Shown here piece by piece: positions 1-9,395 of a DNA stretch of 64,000 nucleotides. The stretch is from the NCBI GenBank assembly GCA_021734835.1, contig JAIPIH010000003.1, forward strand, positions 62,001-126,000, written 5' to 3'. The DNA is from Candidatus Cloacimonadota bacterium (GTDB lineage Bacteria; Cloacimonadota; Cloacimonadia; Cloacimonadales; TCS61). Below the pieces are notes generated by a model. It was given only the letters and a program-made list of their open reading frames with translations. It was not told the origin of the DNA and searched no databases. Position numbers and translations under genes: made by a program. Every line of letters starts with the position of its first letter. Position 1 is the first letter of the stretch.

Positions 1-92
1 ACATGGAATTTTTTCGAAGCAAAAGCCAAACCCAATCCATAAACAAGTCCCAGACTACCCAATGTGATAATAGCATATAACAAAACCGACAT
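1..92 (-). CDS. rnfB: RnfB N-terminus, cut by the window edge
   Basis: Only the first 30 codons are visible, starting at the ATG whose complement is 90-92. They read as a hydrophobic helix beginning MSVLLYAIITLGSLG, the membrane anchor expected for RnfB, the iron-sulfur subunit that receives electrons from ferredoxin. A GGAGG ribosome site (97-101) overlaps the rnfA stop codon. Position after rnfC-D-G-E-A supports the call. The [4Fe-4S] motifs that would prove it lie outside the window. Confidence 0.8.
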   Translation of the reverse strand, partial: MSVLLYAIITLGSLGLVYGLGLAFASKKFH

Positions 93-100
93 TAATCCTC

Positions 101-688
101 CTAAAATTTAAGCCCTGAAAAACCTAGAAAAGCTAAGGCCATACTACCGGCAACTATCATAGCAATGGGCATCCCTCTCATGGATAGCGGAAGTCCTGCT
201 CGTTCAAGTCTTTCCCTTATTCCTGCCATCAGGATCAACACTAAAGTAAATCCTATCCCTGCAAATAATCCATTCAAGATTGCATAAATGAAACTGAATT
301 CAGATTGTATATTTAAAATAGCTACTCCAAGTACAGCACAATTTGTTGTGATCAACGGAAGAAAAACTCCTAAGGATTTATATAGAGCCGGAGCAGTTTT
401 TTGTATGACCATTTCAACCAATTGTACTAAGGAAGCAATAGTAAGGATAAAGGCGATAGTTTGAAGAAATTCAATATGCAAAGGTATCAAAAGATAAGTC
501 TGGATGAGCCAAGTAAAAGTAGACGCCATTGTCATAACGAAGATCACAGCCATTCCCATTCCTAAAGCAGAATCAAGTTTTTTGGATACACCTATGTAAG
601 GACATAATCCCAGGAATCTCATCAATACAAAATTCTGAACAAAGATAGCCATCACAGCCATGAACAGTATTTTTCCAATAAACTCCAT
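101..688 (-). CDS. rnfA: RnfA, Rnf complex membrane subunit
   Basis: This 195-residue protein has about six membrane helices and is homologous to RnfE and to NqrE/NqrD. RnfA and RnfE face each other in the membrane. Conserved cysteines, here in LGLCP near residue 29 and TTNCAVLG near residue 117, hold an intramembrane iron-sulfur centre in the family. The complex couples reduced ferredoxin:NAD+ electron transfer to export of Na+ or H+. The gene follows rnfE by 10 bases and precedes rnfB. Length and motifs are normal for the family. Confidence 0.93.
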   Translation of the reverse strand: MEFIGKILFMAVMAIFVQNFVLMRFLGLCPYIGVSKKLDSALGMGMAVIFVMTMASTFTWLIQTYLLIPLHIEFLQTIAFILTIASLVQLVEMVIQKTAPALYKSLGVFLPLITTNCAVLGVAILNIQSEFSFIYAILNGLFAGIGFTLVLILMAGIRERLERAGLPLSMRGMPIAMIVAGSMALAFLGFSGLKF

Positions 689-698
689 TTTCTCTCTC

Positions 699-1286
699 CT
701 ATCGTTTCTTATTTAAATTCATTAATCCCATTAGCAATCCCATTACAATAAAAGCACCAGGTGCTAATATTGCTACAAGCATTGGTTGGAAAGTTTCAGG
801 GAAAATTTGAAAACCGAGAAATTGGCCAGTACCTAAAATCTCTCTAATCCCGCCAATTATGATCAAGGCAAGTGTAAATCCAAGTCCCATTCCAAAACCG
901 TCTAATATTGACCTAAAAACATTATTCTTGCTGGCAAAAGCCTCCGCTCTTCCCAGAATGATGCAATTCACAACTATCAGCGGTATGAACAAGCCTAAAC
1001 TCTTATGGATTGCGGGGAGATAAGCATGCATCACCATATCTACAATCGTAACAAAAGAAGCAATAACAACAATAAATGCCGGAATTCGAATCTTTTCAGG
1101 AATAAAATTTTTGATCATTGAAATGATCGTATTAGAAAATACTAGAACAAATGTTGCTGCTAATCCCATTCCAATAGCATTTATCACAGAAGTTGTTACC
1201 GCTAGAGTAGGGCAGAGTCCTAATGCCATTACAAATACGGGATTTTCTTTTATAAAACCTTTAGTAAATTCTTTTATCACTGTCAT
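699..1286 (-). CDS. rnfE: RnfE, Rnf complex membrane subunit
   Basis: The 195-residue integral membrane protein carries the paired cysteine motifs ALGLCP near residue 24 and VVNCIILG near residue 108, which mirror those of RnfA. It is expected to share the intramembrane iron-sulfur site with RnfA. Its ATG overlaps the rnfG stop as TAATG, which implies translational coupling. The ion used (Na+ or H+) cannot be read from the sequence. Confidence 0.93.
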   Translation of the reverse strand: MTVIKEFTKGFIKENPVFVMALGLCPTLAVTTSVINAIGMGLAATFVLVFSNTIISMIKNFIPEKIRIPAFIVVIASFVTIVDMVMHAYLPAIHKSLGLFIPLIVVNCIILGRAEAFASKNNVFRSILDGFGMGLGFTLALIIIGGIREILGTGQFLGFQIFPETFQPMLVAILAPGAFIVMGLLMGLMNLNKKR

Positions 1287-1831
1287 TATTTTACCGCCCC
1301 TTCTGCCTCTGTTTCGAGCTTAATTTTATGCAACGCTGTTTTTATCGAGTTGGTTATCGTTCTTGATGTTATTGTTGCTCCGGTTAGGCTGATAATTGTT
1401 CCACCGTCTTTATCAACGATCATATCGCTTCTCTGTTTTCCACTGAACTGCTTTTGAAAGTCGAGCTTTTCACAATTTGCTCCCAATCCCGGTGTTTCTG
1501 CCTGAGAAATGATCTTGATATTTTCAATGTCAAAGCCTGTATTGACACCGACCATTGTTTTTACTTCACTGCTATATCCAAAGAGAGAAGCGATAAAAGT
1601 ATAACCAATCACTTTCTCATCTTTATCATGTCCAATAAAATATGTTAGCTCTCCTGATACTTCTTTAAAAGTGACTGCCAAAGGCAAAACTTCTCTTCTG
1701 GCTTTTTCCTGTTCCATACGTTGATTTTCGTCAATTATTGGCTGAGTTTTCGTATTAATATAAGCTAAAATTCCACTAGCAACAGAAGTTATAATTAATA
1801 AAACAAATCCGAGTTTTAAATAATATTTCAT
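1286..1831 (-). CDS. rnfG: RnfG, covalent-FMN subunit of the Rnf complex
   Basis: The 181-residue protein has one N-terminal membrane helix (about 5-25) and an extracytoplasmic FMN-binding domain. The motif LTGATIT near residues 149-155 matches the S/T-G-A-T-x-T flavinylation site, so Thr155 probably carries FMN through a phosphoester bond. That modification needs an ApbE flavin transferase, which is not in this window. The start overlaps the rnfD stop as ATGA (1828-1831). RnfG passes electrons between RnfD and the rest of the complex. Confidence 0.92.
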   Translation of the reverse strand: MKYYLKLGFVLLIITSVASGILAYINTKTQPIIDENQRMEQEKARREVLPLAVTFKEVSGELTYFIGHDKDEKVIGYTFIASLFGYSSEVKTMVGVNTGFDIENIKIISQAETPGLGANCEKLDFQKQFSGKQRSDMIVDKDGGTIISLTGATITSRTITNSIKTALHKIKLETEAEGAVK

Positions 1832-2895
1832 TTCTTTTTCTCCCCGAAAGTTCTGGGAACAGTGAATTTATCAATAAGTGGAACTGAAATATTCATTAAC
1901 AGTATTGAATAGGATACTCCTTCCGGGTATCCTCCCACTAATCTGATTACAACTGTCAATATACCACAACCTAATCCGAAGATCAATCTGCCTTTTTTGG
2001 TCACAGGCGAAGTTACCATATCTGTTGCCATAAAGAAAGCTCCTAAAATTAACCCGCCGGATAGAATATGAAAAAATGGCAGCATGATCGAGGCAGAGAA
2101 AAGCCCGTTGATCCCACCAAATATGTAAGTTAGCACAAAAACTGTTCCGATATAGCTGACCGGGATTCTCCACTCTATAATGTGTTTCCAGGCAAGGAAA
2201 GCTGCTCCAATAAGTAAAGCTGCAGCTGAAATTTCACCGATACAACCGCCAATATTTCCCCAAAAAAGGTCCTGAAGAGTATTCATTCCGGTTAAATTAT
2301 CCATCACAGTATTTGCCATATTATTACTTATCATAGTAGTGTCACGAAGAGTTTTAACGACTCCTAAAGGAGTTGCTGAAGTGATTGCTTCAGGAATGTT
2401 TGATGGTAAATTTCTAAGTCCATTGATTGAACTTTGGAATAAATTACTCATTGGAACGGTAAATTTCCATCCAGCTGTGGTAAGCGTGGGCCATGATGCA
2501 ACAAGAAATGCTCTTCCCAAAAGAGCCGGATTGAAAATATTATAGCCTAATCCGCCAAATATCTGTTTTCCTATAGCTATGGCAAAAACGCTTCCGATCA
2601 CCGGTAACCACCAAGGGGAAGCAGAATTAAGATTAAAGGCGAGAAGAATACCTGTAACAACGGCACTTCCATCACTAATAGTAACAGGAACTTTTCTAAA
2701 TTTTTGAATCAATGCTTCTGTTAGAACTGCAGCAACTACAGCATAAAGGGTTAGTAAAAGAGTTTGAAATCCAAAAAAGTAAATACTTACTAAAAGCGCA
2801 GGAGTAAGCGCAATAACTACTTGCCACATGACAGAACTGACCGAGATGTCTTGTTTGACATGTGGTGCTGCGGAAACAGCATAAACATCGTTCAT
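1828..2895 (-). CDS. rnfD: RnfD, covalent-FMN membrane subunit
   Basis: This 355-residue protein has many membrane helices and belongs to the NqrB/RnfD family. The segment TSATPLG at residues 172-178 matches the flavinylation motif, which makes Thr175 the likely FMN site, although the usual Gly before Ala is replaced by Ser. It lies 65 bases after rnfC and overlaps rnfG by four bases. RnfD forms part of the ion-conducting membrane core. Confidence 0.92.
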   Translation of the reverse strand: MNDVYAVSAAPHVKQDISVSSVMWQVVIALTPALLVSIYFFGFQTLLLTLYAVVAAVLTEALIQKFRKVPVTISDGSAVVTGILLAFNLNSASPWWLPVIGSVFAIAIGKQIFGGLGYNIFNPALLGRAFLVASWPTLTTAGWKFTVPMSNLFQSSINGLRNLPSNIPEAITSATPLGVVKTLRDTTMISNNMANTVMDNLTGMNTLQDLFWGNIGGCIGEISAAALLIGAAFLAWKHIIEWRIPVSYIGTVFVLTYIFGGINGLFSASIMLPFFHILSGGLILGAFFMATDMVTSPVTKKGRLIFGLGCGILTVVIRLVGGYPEGVSYSILLMNISVPLIDKFTVPRTFGEKKK

Positions 2896-2960
2896 AAATC
2901 CTCCATCAATTTAGGATCAAAACTCTACAAAAAAATATTCTGACTTTTAACCCCAATAAT

Positions 2961-4277
2961 TTATTTATTTTTCTCGCTAACTTTTATTTTGCCAATATCG
3001 ATCCATTGGATTAACTTTATATGCGATGGACAGACGTAAGAACAGCTGCCGCATTTAATACAATCCATAACTCCAAATTTCTCAGCAGAATCCCAGTCAT
3101 CATTACGAACATGATGTGCTATGAGACTTGGTACAAGATTCATAGGACAAATATCAACGCAGCGGCCGCAGCGTAAGCAAACCGATTCAACTTCCTTATG
3201 TGCTTCCTTTTTATTAAATATGAGAAGTCCGGAACTCCCTTTTGTCATTGGGGTTTCAAGAGTAGGAATGGCAAATCCCATCATTGGCCCACCTGAGATA
3301 ACTTTTCCTATTTCTTCCGATGTTCCATCACAAAATTGTAAGAGATCAGAAAAGAGTGTGCCGATACGGGCTTTAATATTTTTTGGTTTTTTAACAATTT
3401 TCCCGGATACTGTTATAACTCGATCAACCAACGGTTTTGAATATCGTACTGCTTCAAATACAGCAACAGCAGTTCCAACATTCTGAACTACCACATTTAC
3501 ATCCATTGGAAGTCCACCTTTGTTTGGCACACTTCGCTTTGTAGCAGCATAGATAAGTTGTTTTTCAGCTCCTTGTGGATATTTAAGTTGCAGACCAATA
3601 ACTTTAATTTTTTTCTCTTTTTTCAGTAAAACTTTGAAATTCTTGATCACGTCCGGTTTATTGGCTTCTATTCCGATGATCCCATTAGCGGCATTCAATA
3701 TTTTCATAAGAATTTTGAGCCCTTTGATGATGTCGTCAGCTTTTTCTAACATTAGTCTGTAATCTGCAGTTAGATATGGTTCGCATTCTACACCATTTAG
3801 AATTACAGTATCAATTATCTTACCTTCCGGCGGTGATAATTTAACATGAGTCGGGAAACCTGCACCGCCCATACCGCAAATTCCGGCTGAGGAGATCCGA
3901 TCTTTAATCTCAGTTTCCGAAAGCTCCATATAGTTTTCATTATCAGAAAGTTCTATCCACTTATCCTCTCCATCATTTGTTATCTCTATACCCTGAACTA
4001 ATGCTCCGGTAGGATGTGGGAAGTTGTCTATTTTTGTTACTTTACCAGAAATCGAGGAGTGCATCGGAATGGAAACAAAGCCTCCGGCTGAAGCGATTTT
4101 TTGACCTGCCAATACCGCATCCCCAGTTTTAACGATCGGTTTGGCAGGGGCACCAATATGCTGCGAAAGAGGGATAACGATTTTATTAGGTAGAGGCATC
4201 TCTTCAATCTTTTTATCTTTGGAAAATACTTTAGAATCGTGAGGATGAATTCCACCAGGAAATGTTTTAAGTCCCAT
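2961..4277 (-). CDS. rnfC: RnfC, NADH-binding subunit of the Rnf complex
   Basis: The 438-residue protein opens with TFPGGIHPHDSK, typical of RnfC. It carries a glycine-rich nucleotide/FMN loop GMGGAGFPTHVKL (about residues 135-147), and near the C-terminus two [4Fe-4S] motifs, CLRCGRCVDICP and CIKCGSCSYVCP. It is the peripheral subunit where NAD+ is reduced. It is the first gene of the operon rnfCDGE-A-B. A TTGACT hexamer 50 bases upstream (4327-4332) is a candidate -35 element. Confidence 0.94.
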   Translation of the reverse strand: MGLKTFPGGIHPHDSKVFSKDKKIEEMPLPNKIVIPLSQHIGAPAKPIVKTGDAVLAGQKIASAGGFVSIPMHSSISGKVTKIDNFPHPTGALVQGIEITNDGEDKWIELSDNENYMELSETEIKDRISSAGICGMGGAGFPTHVKLSPPEGKIIDTVILNGVECEPYLTADYRLMLEKADDIIKGLKILMKILNAANGIIGIEANKPDVIKNFKVLLKKEKKIKVIGLQLKYPQGAEKQLIYAATKRSVPNKGGLPMDVNVVVQNVGTAVAVFEAVRYSKPLVDRVITVSGKIVKKPKNIKARIGTLFSDLLQFCDGTSEEIGKVISGGPMMGFAIPTLETPMTKGSSGLLIFNKKEAHKEVESVCLRCGRCVDICPMNLVPSLIAHHVRNDDWDSAEKFGVMDCIKCGSCSYVCPSHIKLIQWIDIGKIKVSEKNK

Positions 4278-4326
4278 ATTCTCTCCCTTTATTTTAAAAT
4301 ATTACCTATCAATATATTTTTTCATA

Positions 4327-4332
4327 AGTCAA
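4327..4332 (-). promoter_or_regulatory. candidate -35 hexamer of the rnf operon
   Basis: TTGACT on the minus strand lies 50 bases upstream of the rnfC start, at the spacing seen for TTGACA elements elsewhere in this window. No clear TATAAT follows at 16-18 bases. The remaining AT-rich sequence between 4278 and 4504 shows nothing else I can name. Confidence 0.4.
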
Positions 4333-4504
4333 ATTTTATATATTTCTATTAATAGCAAGAAATTTTTAACTTTAGAAATTGAAAATCATAAAACAGATTT
4401 TTTGATCGTGAACAGAATTAGTAAATTTTAAGCTTCCACGATAATGAAAGGTGTATAAAAAAAAAGTTTAATAACTTATATGAAAATAGATAGAACTAAT
4501 AGCA

Positions 4505-4547
4505 CAAAAAAACCTCCGGAAGAGCATAAGTAAATCTGCCGGAGGTT
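4505..4547 (-). terminator. intrinsic terminator of the parvulin gene
   Basis: A perfect nine-base stem, AACCTCCGG (4511-4519) with CCGGAGGTT (4539-4547), encloses a 19-base loop. On the minus strand it is followed directly by a run of seven or more T. It lies just after the stop of the parvulin gene and before the rnf promoter. Confidence 0.85.
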
Positions 4548-4563
4548 AATTTAATAATAGGAA

Positions 4564-5310
4564 TTATAACATTTTAATTGTGTATTTATCACGCATATCC
4601 GTAATTTTTTTTGTGTATTCTTCTCGCTGTTTAAGGGAGATGAGGTCTTTTGTCACAGTTTCTTTGACATCATCAAATTTTGCTTCTGCTGCTTTCTGCT
4701 TCTCATTTAATTTAATTATATGATAACCAAATTGGGTCTTTACAGGTTCAGATATTTCACCTTTTCCCATATTGAAGGCTACGGCTTCAAATTCAGGTAC
4801 CATTTGCCCTTTTGGGTATAATCCCAGATTTCCGCCTTTCTCTTTTGAAGGGCATTTAGAATGAGCTTTAGCTGCCTCTTCAAAAGTGAGTTCGCCCTCG
4901 GCGATCTTTTTTTGGATATCGAGGCATTCATCCTCAGTATCTACTAAGATGTGGCTTGTATCTGCTTTTTCGGGAGTTGAAAATTTTTTTAGATTCGATT
5001 TGAAGTGATCTTGGATATCTGATTGTTCAAACCTGATAGATTGCATCAGTTTATTTACATTCAATTGTGTCAGGATCATATCTTTCATCTTGGCTAATTC
5101 ATTTTTAAATTCATCAGATTTTTCAAGTTCATTTGTCTTTGCATCTGCAAGAAATAGTGATTGATTGATAAGTTCTTGTAAAATTTGTTTTTTACCTTCT
5201 TCACTCTGATACTGCATTGCCTGCTGAGGATCTAATCGTTTAATAAAATTTTCTACTTGGTCTTGAGTGATCTCTACTCCTTCTACTGTTGCTAATACTT
5301 TGTTTTCCAT
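4564..5310 (-). CDS. parvulin-type peptidyl-prolyl isomerase without signal peptide
   Basis: The 248-residue protein has an N-terminal helical SurA/PrsA-like chaperone segment (about 1-105) and one parvulin domain (about 115-205) with the typical SHILV and FGYHIIKL motifs. It catalyses prolyl cis-trans isomerisation and helps folding. The N-terminus MENKVLATVEGVEITQ has no signal sequence or lipobox, so the product appears cytoplasmic, unlike PrsA or SurA. It is a single-gene unit with its own hairpin terminator and a TTGACA hexamer 49 bases upstream. An export route not visible in the sequence cannot be excluded. Confidence 0.85.
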   Translation of the reverse strand: MENKVLATVEGVEITQDQVENFIKRLDPQQAMQYQSEEGKKQILQELINQSLFLADAKTNELEKSDEFKNELAKMKDMILTQLNVNKLMQSIRFEQSDIQDHFKSNLKKFSTPEKADTSHILVDTEDECLDIQKKIAEGELTFEEAAKAHSKCPSKEKGGNLGLYPKGQMVPEFEAVAFNMGKGEISEPVKTQFGYHIIKLNEKQKAAEAKFDDVKETVTKDLISLKQREEYTKKITDMRDKYTIKML

Positions 5311-5358
5311 GTAGTCTCCTTTTTTATTTTTGTGTCAAAAAAGGATCGATAGTTTATA

Positions 5359-5364
5359 TGTCAA
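5359..5364 (-). promoter_or_regulatory. candidate -35 hexamer of the parvulin gene
   Basis: TTGACA on the minus strand lies 49 bases before the start codon at 5310. A second TTGACA (5333-5338) sits too close to the start to be a -35. The sequence 17 bases downstream of the first is T-rich, not TATAAT. Confidence 0.4.
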
Positions 5365-5508
5365 ACGGTATCTTTATGAACAAAATCCCTTCAGTGATAT
5401 TTTATCATAGCTGTTTTAGTCATCTCATATCCTGATGATTTATGATTATAGTGGACAAAAAAAGCTGAGAAAAAGATTTTGCAATAAAATATTTGGATAG
5501 GGGAAACG

Positions 5509-6801
5509 ATGAAATTAGGCTACATCGAGAAGAAAACTTTCTGGCTTTTAATGCTGGCATCCTTCTTTAACGGTTTTGTGATCGGTACTTTTAATATTCA
5601 AGATGTCGTTGCCAAGAAAGCCTTATTAGCTTTAGACTGGCAAATCACGATTTTAGTAATGTTATGGCCGCTTTCAAATCTTTTTTCCATCTGGTGGGGG
5701 AAAGCACTAGAACATTCCAAAAGCATCTCAAGGTTTTTTGTTTTAACAGCATTTGTCGGCCGATTAGTTCTTATATTAATGTTATGGATTCACAGCTTTT
5801 ATCCTTTTTTGATCATTATGGTCTTTGTTTTTTCATTCAATTCACTTCTTAGTCCTGCCCAAAACTCAATCTTTCAATACAATATTTCTACCAAAAACAG
5901 AGGTAGTCTTTTTGGTTACACAGCGAGTCTGGTTACATTAATAGCAATTGTTTTCAGTTACTTTGCCGGGTACTTAATGGATATTAATGAAGAGTGGTTC
6001 CGCTATATTTTCTCAGTAGTTGGTATTATGGGCTGCTTAAGTGCCTTGCTGATGTCAATGATCAAAATTGAAAATAAAAAATATGATAAACGGAAAATTA
6101 TCATAAAACAATTTTTATTTTCACCAATTCTGCGAACAATTGATATTCTAAAAAAAAACAAAGATTATGCAATTTTCCAACGAAATTTCTTTATTTATGG
6201 AATTGGATTTATGATCATATTGCCGGCAATCCCCAAATTTTTGGTAGAAGTTTTGAGGATGGATTATTCTCAGACATTTATGGCTAAAGGTATAATTTCT
6301 CAAATCGGCATCTTACTTTTAGCTCCGTTAGCAGGTAAAATTCACGATAAAAAGAATCCTTCCTTTTTCACATTTATTGCTTTTTTCACCCTGGGTTTAT
6401 ATCCGCTAATTTTATTTGCGGCAAGTTATTTTGTAGAAGCCGATTTTGTTAATTACATCGTTTATTTCTCTTATCTTATTTTTGGGATTGGTATGTCTGC
6501 AATTATCATTTCCTGGAATATCAGCTCTATCTTCTTTGCCGGGAATGACGATGTGTCTATGTACCAGAGTGTTCATGTTACACTCACGGGTTTACGTGCT
6601 TTAATCGTACCCTTTTTAGGTTATTTAATACTAACCTACTTTGGGATCAGAGCAGTATTCATTATTTCATTCAGCATGTTTTGGCTAGCGTCTATTTTAA
6701 GTTACTTTAATTATTTGAGAATGTGTAAAATTGAATTTAAATATAAAAGACATTTTGACAATATTATTAGTTATTTTAGTAGACTCACCCCAAGAGGTTA
6801 A
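5509..6801 (+). CDS. MFS transporter of unknown substrate
   Basis: The 430-residue protein has about twelve hydrophobic segments in two halves split by a basic loop near residues 185-200 (KIENKKYDKRKIIIKQ), the major facilitator layout. Substrate motifs are not recognisable. A GGGGAAA ribosome site precedes the ATG. It ends 13 bases before the TTG start of the cell-wall amidase gene on the same strand, so the two may be cotranscribed. Confidence 0.75.
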   Translation: MKLGYIEKKTFWLLMLASFFNGFVIGTFNIQDVVAKKALLALDWQITILVMLWPLSNLFSIWWGKALEHSKSISRFFVLTAFVGRLVLILMLWIHSFYPFLIIMVFVFSFNSLLSPAQNSIFQYNISTKNRGSLFGYTASLVTLIAIVFSYFAGYLMDINEEWFRYIFSVVGIMGCLSALLMSMIKIENKKYDKRKIIIKQFLFSPILRTIDILKKNKDYAIFQRNFFIYGIGFMIILPAIPKFLVEVLRMDYSQTFMAKGIISQIGILLLAPLAGKIHDKKNPSFFTFIAFFTLGLYPLILFAASYFVEADFVNYIVYFSYLIFGIGMSAIIISWNISSIFFAGNDDVSMYQSVHVTLTGLRALIVPFLGYLILTYFGIRAVFIISFSMFWLASILSYFNYLRMCKIEFKYKRHFDNIISYFSRLTPRG

Positions 6802-6814
6802 TTTTGGAGGAAAG

Positions 6815-7924
6815 TTGAGAAATCTGTTTATTTGTATTTTCTTAGTAGTTTTTAGTAAGGTTTTTGCAGACATCACAGTAATTTATAACACATCACTTGC
6901 TCAAGAATCTATTCATACAATAAATTTTTTTGATACTGAATATTTTAATGCTTACGAACTAAATAAAGCGTTTAAGGCAAAAATCTCAAGCGATATCATG
7001 GATCAAAGGTTGAATATAAATATTTATGGTGAGCAGTTAATTTTTCTGCTGGATTCTTCTTATTTGCAGCATGGTTTAAAATATTATAACATGACCTATG
7101 ACCTCATCCAGCAAGAAGAAAAATATTTTCTGCCAGTTTCGTTTTTGCAAAGCATATTACCTATAATATTCCCAGATCAGGTTTCGTACGAAAATAATAA
7201 ACTTTTTGCTTCTGCTCCTATCGATAACTCTATCCGAAGAATTGTGCTTGATCCAGGGCACGGAGGGAAGGACCCTGGCGCTGTCGGATATTCCAAAAAG
7301 TATTTTGAGAAAGATATCACTTTAGAACTTGCCTTAAAATTAAAGAAAAAATTAGAACAAAAATTAGATGTACTTGTCCTGCTTTCCCGGGATAAAGACG
7401 AATTTGTCTCGCTTCAGCAGAGGACAAAGCTAGCCAATGAGAAAGCAGCAGATCTCTTTATCTCACTGCATTGCAATGCTCATCGTAATTCTCAGATCGA
7501 TGGGGTTGAAGTATATTATCTTTCTACAGCAAAAACTGATGAGGCTAGAGCAGTTGAAGCTATGGAAAATCAAGTTGTTTTCGAATATGAAGGCGGCGAA
7601 GAAGCAGTTAAAAAATATGACGATCTTGCTTTTATCTTAGCAGATATGGCACAAAGTGAACATTTGGAAGAGAGTTACAATTTAGGTGTAAATCTTCAGT
7701 CTTCTCTGATTACCGATACTGAAGCATATGATCGTGGTGTTAAGCAAGCGAATTTCTATGTCTTAAGAGGTGCTTTTATGCCTGCAGTGCTTATTGAATT
7801 CGGGTTTCTTTCTAACGAAGATGAAGAGAAAAAATTACTTAATAAAAATTATCAGAACAAACTTATTGATTCCGTGTTTAAAGGAATCCATGACTTCAAA
7901 ATGAAATATGATCAGATGCAATAG
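6815..7924 (+). CDS. secreted N-acetylmuramoyl-L-alanine amidase (Amidase_3)
   Basis: I place the start at the TTG of 6815, four bases after a GGAGG site. It gives a clean signal peptide, MRNLFICIFLVVFSKVFA, and a 369-residue protein. An earlier ATG at 6731 would overlap the transporter gene and bury the signal sequence. The N-terminal 140 residues look like an AMIN-type or copper-amine-oxidase-N-type cell-wall binding domain. The catalytic domain follows: zinc ligands His149 (DPGHGG), Glu165 (YFEKD) and His219 (SLHCNA), and catalytic Glu328 (LIEFGFLSN). It cleaves the amide between MurNAc and the stem peptide, as AmiA/B/C do during cell separation. Confidence 0.88.
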   Translation: MRNLFICIFLVVFSKVFADITVIYNTSLAQESIHTINFFDTEYFNAYELNKAFKAKISSDIMDQRLNINIYGEQLIFLLDSSYLQHGLKYYNMTYDLIQQEEKYFLPVSFLQSILPIIFPDQVSYENNKLFASAPIDNSIRRIVLDPGHGGKDPGAVGYSKKYFEKDITLELALKLKKKLEQKLDVLVLLSRDKDEFVSLQQRTKLANEKAADLFISLHCNAHRNSQIDGVEVYYLSTAKTDEARAVEAMENQVVFEYEGGEEAVKKYDDLAFILADMAQSEHLEESYNLGVNLQSSLITDTEAYDRGVKQANFYVLRGAFMPAVLIEFGFLSNEDEEKKLLNKNYQNKLIDSVFKGIHDFKMKYDQMQ

Positions 7925-7953
7925 TAGTAATCAGGAAAAATAAAATAAATATT

Positions 7954-7959
7954 TTGACA
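7954..7959 (+). promoter_or_regulatory. candidate -35 hexamer of rpsT
   Basis: TTGACA lies 59 bases before the rpsT start, preceded by AAATATTT. The sequence 17 bases further reads TTTCTG rather than TATAAT. The orphan TTGACA at 9538 also has TTTCTG at the same distance. Confidence 0.5.
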
Positions 7960-8012
7960 GAAAATACTGCTAACTTTTTCTGACTTCGAAAATTATAAAG
8001 GTGGAGGAATAA

Positions 8013-8288
8013 ATGCCAAATCATGTGTCTTGCGAAAAAAGACTGAGACAAGAGAAGAAACGTTCAGCACGTAATCATTATGTTAAAATGACGATCAATT
8101 CATTATCCAAAAAAATGAAAAGTGATCTTCCCATCGATGAGAAAGAAAAACTACTGCAAAAAGTGTATTCAAAATTAGATAAAGCTGCTAAGAATCATGT
8201 AATCCATAAAAGGACTGCTTCCAGAAGGAAAGCAAGAATTTCAGCTTATTTTAATCTTGAAAAAGCAAAACAAAAAGATATAAAATAA
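8013..8288 (+). CDS. rpsT: 30S ribosomal protein S20
   Basis: The 91-residue, lysine- and arginine-rich helical protein matches S20, with early CEKRLRQEKKRSARN and the late VIHKRTASRRKARIS segment. It binds 16S rRNA in the body of the small subunit. A GGTGGAGG ribosome site precedes the ATG, TTGACA lies upstream, and a hairpin terminator follows, so it is a one-gene unit. Confidence 0.95.
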   Translation: MPNHVSCEKRLRQEKKRSARNHYVKMTINSLSKKMKSDLPIDEKEKLLQKVYSKLDKAAKNHVIHKRTASRRKARISAYFNLEKAKQKDIK

Positions 8289-8307
8289 TTAGGTAATAGA
8301 TAAAACC

Positions 8308-8337
8308 AGCAGACATATTCGTGTCTGCTTTTTTTAT
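8308..8337 (+). terminator. intrinsic terminator of rpsT
   Basis: Stem AGCAGACA / TGTCTGCT (8308-8315 and 8322-8329) with a six-base loop is followed by a run of T. It separates rpsT from ftsY. Confidence 0.9.
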
Positions 8338-8366
8338 TATCCTGATGAATAAAACCGGAGTAATTA

Positions 8367-9395
8367 ATGGATTCTAATATCATTATCTATTCAGCAGTAG
8401 CGTTGTTCATTGTATTTGCAGTTATTAGTATTATATTAATAATCAGGAAGAAAAACAATAAAATCACAGTTAGTTCACAACCTGAAAGTTTGAAGTTGAA
8501 ACTTGCAAAAACAAAGAATGGTTTGTTGGGAAAGTTAGCAGAGCTTGTTAATTTGCGTGGTAAGGTCGATGCTGAACTGATAGATGATCTGGAAGAAATT
8601 CTGCTTCAGGCAGATGTAGGTGTGAAAGCAAGTTTTGACATCATTGAAAGCTTGAAAGAAGAGATCAGACTTAATAAGATAGCTTCAGCTGCTAATATTC
8701 AAGCTTATTTGGAAGAGATAATTCGCAAACTTCTCTTAAAAGATTATGCTGATGGAACTGATCATTTTAAAAACTTAGATTCTAGACCTTTTGTAGTTTT
8801 ATTTACTGGCGTGAATGGAGTTGGAAAAACTACAACTATCGCAAAATTAGCAAAGCGATTTACAAATGCTGGGAAAAGTGTATTAATGATAGCGGCAGAT
8901 ACCTTCCGTGCCGCAGCAATAGACCAGCTGGCTATCTGGGCAGATAGAACCGGAGCAGATATTATGAAACAGCAGGAAGGAAGTGATCCTTCATCTGTTG
9001 TGTATGATGGAATGATGAAAGCTGTTAATAAAAAATTTGATGTAGTACTCATCGATACAGCTGGCAGGCAACACACAAAAATAAATTTGATGAATGAGCT
9101 TTCAAAAATTAAAAGAACAATAAAAAAGATAGTTCCAGATGCACCTCATGAAACATTACTGGTCGTAGATGCAACTACTGGACAAAATGCCGTCACACAA
9201 GCTGAATTATTCAATAAAGCTACCGATCTTACAGGTTTAGTTTTAACCAAATTGGATGGAACGGCTAAAGGTGGGATCGTGATCGGTATCAAGCATCAGC
9301 TTGATATTCCTGTAAAACTTATCGGAGTAGGTGAGACTTACAACGACCTACGCAATTTTGATGTTAATGAATTTGTAGAAGCGATATTTGAATAA
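8367..9395 (+). CDS. ftsY: FtsY, signal recognition particle receptor
   Basis: The 342-residue SRP GTPase shows the N-domain helices (about 45-125), G1 GVNGVGKTTT (about 148-157), DTAGRQ (about 231) and TKLDGTAKGG (about 294-303). It docks SRP-ribosome complexes at the membrane for cotranslational insertion. Residues 4-26 form a hydrophobic helix, so this FtsY looks anchored by a transmembrane segment instead of the acidic A-domain of E. coli. That anchored form is known in other phyla. No clear terminator follows. Confidence 0.95.
   Translation: MDSNIIIYSAVALFIVFAVISIILIIRKKNNKITVSSQPESLKLKLAKTKNGLLGKLAELVNLRGKVDAELIDDLEEILLQADVGVKASFDIIESLKEEIRLNKIASAANIQAYLEEIIRKLLLKDYADGTDHFKNLDSRPFVVLFTGVNGVGKTTTIAKLAKRFTNAGKSVLMIAADTFRAAAIDQLAIWADRTGADIMKQQEGSDPSSVVYDGMMKAVNKKFDVVLIDTAGRQHTKINLMNELSKIKRTIKKIVPDAPHETLLVVDATTGQNAVTQAELFNKATDLTGLVLTKLDGTAKGGIVIGIKHQLDIPVKLIGVGETYNDLRNFDVNEFVEAIFE

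Noticed and set aside
101-4277. Na+-translocating NADH:quinone reductase (Nqr)
   Set aside because: The RnfC [4Fe-4S] motifs, the order C-D-G-E-A-B and the RnfB start identify Rnf; NqrA and NqrF are missing.
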